Below, piece after piece: positions 22,451-25,207 of a stretch of DNA of 25,207 bases. The DNA is from Clostridia bacterium (GTDB taxonomy: Bacteria > Bacillota > Clostridia > Oscillospirales > CAG-382), in NCBI GenBank assembly GCA_017613815.1, contig JAGADB010000138.1:1-25207 (forward strand), written 5' to 3'. Each line of letters begins with the position of its first letter. The stretch's first letter is position 1. A program made the position numbers and the translations under genes. Below the pieces are notes generated by a model. The model saw nothing but the letters and a program-made list of their open reading frames with translations. It ran no database searches and had not been told where the DNA came from.

Positions 22451-22486
22451 TATAAAAATCCCTCTCATCTTGCGGATGAGAGGGGG
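22451..22486 (-). terminator. Intrinsic terminator after the beta-helix protein gene
   Basis: On the minus strand a 10-bp stem CCCTCTCATC/GATGAGAGGG (22475-22484 with 22460-22469) is followed by ATTTTTATA. It lies about 20 bp past the stop at 22505 and separates that gene from the nucleotidase promoter. Confidence 0.85.
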
Positions 22487-22504
22487 TTTTCAAATTAAAA
22501 TCGG

Positions 22505-23677
22505 CTATTTTTTATCCGGTTTAAACAGGACGTGTTTGGAAGGCTTGCCGTCGGTATCAATTACCGAATAGTCATAGAGCGTTTCTCCCTGCTCCTCGGA
22601 TATATCCTTTACCGTCCACTCTTTTGTTACGTAGTTTCCGTTTTCATCGCGCACGGGGATTCCGTTTTCGTCGGTTACGTTTACGTCGTAAACCACGAAC
22701 TCGCCGTTCGAAAATTCTCCGCCGGTCATTACAATCGGACTCAGCGTATATATAGCTTTTTCAAGAGTCGTACAATGTATTATGATCGCGTTGTCTCCGA
22801 AGACCTCTACGGTCGCTTCCCTATCTATCATCAGGCAGGACGGGCTGAATTCGCATTCGAGATACAGGCCTTCCGAGGCGTTTCCGCTCTCATTAATTTT
22901 AATACTTCCGGAGCCGGTAAACGTAACGCTTCCTCCGTACATGGCGCCCCAAATCATGATGCTGTCAAGCGAGTTTTCGCCTACAAGTCTGATTTTGAAG
23001 CTATTGCCCATAAGGTTGACGTCCGCATAACTGCCGTGATAATTATTAAGCGTCAGAGTATTTGTCGATTTGTCGTATGACGCGCCGGGCAATGACTCAA
23101 TTTCGGTTCCTCCGTCGGTATAAAATGTTCCCGCATGGAGAAAATGCGAGTCAACCACAACGTACTCCTCGGAGCCCATATCCGACCAGGCGTATTTGCC
23201 TTCAAAATCGGGTTCAAGGTTCGGAAGGTCGGGAAAAGCGTCTTCCTCGCCGTCCGTTTGACTGTCGCTCTCGGAGTTGTCTTCCGACGGCTCTCCGGCT
23301 GAATCTTCCGGCGTTGAAATCAAGGCGTTTTCGGGTGAAACAAACGATATTCCGTCGGATGATACAAGCAGATCGTTTCCGAGCGGGTCGTAATTGAACG
23401 AAGCAAAAAAGACGGACGTGCCGGACACGATAGCCGCGATAGGAATCAGCATCAGTTTTTTTAGGAGCCCGTGTCTTTTAAGAGCGCTTTTCTTTTCCGA
23501 TTCTTTACCGCCCGCGGTATTTCCCTCATATTCGGAAGCAATTTTCCGGACGTCGGGCAGGTTTTGGTCCTCGGGAGCAGTTTCGCAATATTCTTTTGCA
23601 AAACTGAATTCTACGGCTTCGGTTTTATCTTCAAGGTTTTTATCAAAACGATATTCATCGGGTTTCAGTTGCTGCAC
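22505..23677 (-). CDS. Single-pass membrane protein with probable beta-helix ectodomain, unknown function
   Basis: The 390-residue protein has a charged cytoplasmic N-terminal part of about 85 residues (DEYRFDKNLEDKTEAVEFSFAKEY early on). One helix follows at about 90-110 (LIPIAAIVSGTSVFFASF), then a Ser/Asp/Glu-rich linker (about 130-170). The outside domain of about 220 residues has repeating short strands (LTLNNYHGS, FKIRLVGENSL, VTFTGSGSIKINES, ATVEVFGDNAI), typical of a right-handed beta-helix or carbohydrate-binding fold. GTG at 23677 is supported by GGAGGTGG just upstream. It follows the MscS gene by 40 bp. The layout resembles an anti-sigma factor or a surface protein, but no anti-sigma motif is visible. 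Confidence 0.7.
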   Translation of the reverse strand: MQQLKPDEYRFDKNLEDKTEAVEFSFAKEYCETAPEDQNLPDVRKIASEYEGNTAGGKESEKKSALKRHGLLKKLMLIPIAAIVSGTSVFFASFNYDPLGNDLLVSSDGISFVSPENALISTPEDSAGEPSEDNSESDSQTDGEEDAFPDLPNLEPDFEGKYAWSDMGSEEYVVVDSHFLHAGTFYTDGGTEIESLPGASYDKSTNTLTLNNYHGSYADVNLMGNSFKIRLVGENSLDSIMIWGAMYGGSVTFTGSGSIKINESGNASEGLYLECEFSPSCLMIDREATVEVFGDNAIIIHCTTLEKAIYTLSPIVMTGGEFSNGEFVVYDVNVTDENGIPVRDENGNYVTKEWTVKDISEEQGETLYDYSVIDTDGKPSKHVLFKPDKK

Positions 23678-23717
23678 AGATAACCACCTCCTGAAATTTA
23701 TTCAAAAAAGGTCATAA

Positions 23718-24605
23718 TTATCTGTCGGAATGAACGTCAACCTGCGGGAACGGGCACTCTACTCCGAGAGAACGGAAGCCAAGCAAAAGGTCCCGGTTCA
23801 AAAGTCTTGCGCCGGAATAAATATCCTTTTCATCCACGTTGACAACAAATTTCAGCACTACGGCGCTGTCGGCAAGCGCGTCGACTCCGAGGTACTTCGG
23901 CGGCGCCTTGAATATATCCGTACGCTTTTCATAAATTCTTTCCATAAGCGCGGGGATTTCCGATTCCAGCTTTTCCAGGTCTGTAGCGTACGGAACGGAA
24001 ATAACGCTTACGCTGCGGGAAATCTTATCCGAGCGGTTAAGAATGTTCTTCATTGCGGAGTTATTGACGATCTTTACGTTGTCTCCGGGGTCGGTGATAC
24101 AAGTCGTGCGGATTCCGATGCTCGTAACCGTTCCGCGGAAGCCGTCCACCTCGACTATATCGCCGACGTTATACTGATTTTCAAAAATCATAAAAGCGCC
24201 GGTTACCACGTCGGCAATAAGACTTTCGGCGGAAAAACCGACAATCAGCGCGATAATTCCGACGCTTGCAACGATGGTCGAAACGTTAACGCCCAAAATC
24301 GAGAGTCCCCAGCAAAGAATAACTATAAACGCTATGTATTTCAACAGGCTTGCAAGTATCGAAAGAACCGAGCGCAGTCTGTGATTTTTCGGATTCGGAA
24401 GCGTGAGCAAAATCGACAGTATTATTTCCACCGCGATTATCGAAAATGCCATTACAACGACCTTTAACAGAACGGTTAAAGATACGTTGAAGCTGAGTTT
24501 GGAGAAATCGAGCGCTCCGCTGAGAACCCCAATAAGAACGGCAATTCCGAGCACGGCAAGGCTCACGACAAGTTTAATTATTTTTGAAGACGTTTTGTTT
24601 TTCAT
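23718..24605 (-). CDS. MscS-family mechanosensitive channel
   Basis: The 295-residue protein opens under membrane tension and releases ions and solutes on osmotic downshock. It has three or four hydrophobic helices in the first ~145 residues (about 8-30, 42-68, 82-105, 108-140). The pore-lining helix region runs ASVGIIALIVGFSAESLIADVV. Then comes the MscS beta domain with FMIFENQYNVGDIVEVDGFRG and the motif NSAMKNILNRS, followed by the soluble alpha/beta domain. The size fits MscS itself (286 residues in Escherichia coli). GAGGAGG lies 6-7 nt before the ATG. It probably shares a transcript with the downstream beta-helix gene. Confidence 0.93.
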   Translation of the reverse strand: MKNKTSSKIIKLVVSLAVLGIAVLIGVLSGALDFSKLSFNVSLTVLLKVVVMAFSIIAVEIILSILLTLPNPKNHRLRSVLSILASLLKYIAFIVILCWGLSILGVNVSTIVASVGIIALIVGFSAESLIADVVTGAFMIFENQYNVGDIVEVDGFRGTVTSIGIRTTCITDPGDNVKIVNNSAMKNILNRSDKISRSVSVISVPYATDLEKLESEIPALMERIYEKRTDIFKAPPKYLGVDALADSAVVLKFVVNVDEKDIYSGARLLNRDLLLGFRSLGVECPFPQVDVHSDR

Positions 24606-24623
24606 TTTTATCCTCCTCGATAA

Positions 24624-24652
24624 AAAATATTTTAGATTTTATATAAGTGCAA
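24624..24652 (-). promoter_or_regulatory. Candidate sigma-A promoter for mscS
   Basis: On the minus strand TTGCAC (24652-24647), 17 bp and TATTTT (24629-24624). It lies in the 64-bp gap between the hydrolase gene and the channel gene. Confidence 0.45.
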
Positions 24653-24669
24653 TTTATTATTCAATTATT

Positions 24670-25207
24670 TCACAAACAAATTTCCATTCCGTCATACGAC
24701 GTCAAAATGCCCTCTTTTGCCGCCTCGGGAGAAAATTCCTCGTAGGGCACGTTAAGTCCGTTATGCGAAAAGTGATTTGACACGAAAACGGTCTTTTCGT
24801 CGGCTATACCCATTTCCGTCATTCTCTTTTTCATCCCGACGTTTTCAAAAAGGCTCATGTGGCCTATATAATTCATAGGTCTGAGCGCGTTGGTGCAGTC
24901 CATAACGACAAGGTCGAAATGCGGTTTGGTTTTTTCCCAAAATTCCCATATATCGTCGCGCGGGAAATTTGTGTCGAGCGCGTACAGAACGGTTTTTTCG
25001 CCGTCGGTTATCTGATATATTACGGGGCCCGACGTTTCGTCGTGAATTGCGGGGAGCACGGTTACTGTATATTTATCCACGCTTAAAACGTCAAACGCCT
25101 TTACTGTATGAAGGCGGGCTTTTGTGATATCCCCGAGTATCTTTTCAATGCCTTTCCCCGCCTTTTCGGTGGCGTAGAACGTCATTGAATAGTCCGGAGA
25201 TGCAAAC
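24670..25207 (-). CDS. Metallo-beta-lactamase-fold hydrolase, 5' end outside the window
   Basis: The frame is open to the right edge (upstream codons read ...FASPDYS before a Met at 25185), so this is the C-terminal part of a longer gene. The visible ~178 residues include the later metal-site pieces of the MBL fold: VLYALDTNF (Asp ligand), VVMDCTNA, HMSLFENVGMKKRMTEMG and VFVSNHFSHNG (His ligand). An N-terminal HxHxDH would lie beyond the edge. The pattern fits the PhnP-like group of phosphodiesterases or a related nucleotide hydrolase; the substrate is not readable here. It is followed by mscS after 64 bp. Confidence 0.82.
   Translation of the reverse strand, partial: FASPDYSMTFYATEKAGKGIEKILGDITKARLHTVKAFDVLSVDKYTVTVLPAIHDETSGPVIYQITDGEKTVLYALDTNFPRDDIWEFWEKTKPHFDLVVMDCTNALRPMNYIGHMSLFENVGMKKRMTEMGIADEKTVFVSNHFSHNGLNVPYEEFSPEAAKEGILTSYDGMEICL

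Overview
The window looks like a chromosomal segment of an anaerobic, Gram-positive, endospore-lineage bacterium (Firmicutes, class Clostridia, probably an uncultured lineage). The evidence is a spoVAC gene, the redox repressor Rex, a Spo0J-type ParB, a TagO-type wall-polymer initiator, a ComEB-type dCMP deaminase, a YwlE-like phosphatase, GGAGG-type ribosome binding sites with frequent TTG/GTG starts, and intrinsic terminators. There is no prophage, insertion sequence, CRISPR array, rRNA or tRNA. Most of it is compact housekeeping DNA.

Left part (1-9600), mostly minus strand. One operon reads parB, a two-helix membrane protein, a membrane-anchored MORN-repeat protein and an rRNA 2'-O-methyltransferase, ending at a terminator at 42-67. 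A lone spoVAC diverges from parB. Then come an OGG-type glycosylase coupled to a zinc-ribbon protein, a DUF6062-like Cys-rich protein on the plus strand, and rex. The operon comEB-ywlE-rimI-tsaD covers dCMP deamination, a likely arginine phosphatase, ribosomal/tRNA modification and tRNA t6A synthesis. The 306-bp gap between tsaD and rex holds a cluster of DnaA-box-like nonamers, the most unusual non-coding structure in the window.

Middle (9600-19830), mostly plus strand. Back-to-back promoters at about 9.6-9.7 kb fire outward. Rightward come an aminotransferase, trpS, tagO and an anchored unknown protein. A minus-strand cluster of three very small genes follows; the last has an in-frame TGA followed by 40 open codons of acidic/hydrophobic sequence. 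Next is a plus-strand run: phosphodiesterase, small membrane protein, thiI, cinA and a METTL25-like methyltransferase, ending at a strong terminator.

Right part (19830-25207). A MazF-type toxin stands without an antitoxin behind a 35-bp near-palindrome. The rest is on the minus strand: a metallo-beta-lactamase-fold hydrolase cut by the window edge, an MscS-type channel, a membrane-anchored protein with a probable beta-helix ectodomain, a 5'-nucleotidase lipoprotein and a SemiSWEET-like protein.

I found no clearly new defence or mobile system. The best leads are the DnaA-box-like cluster, the small-gene cluster with its internal TGA, the palindrome before the lone mazF, and the parB-linked membrane/MORN operon.
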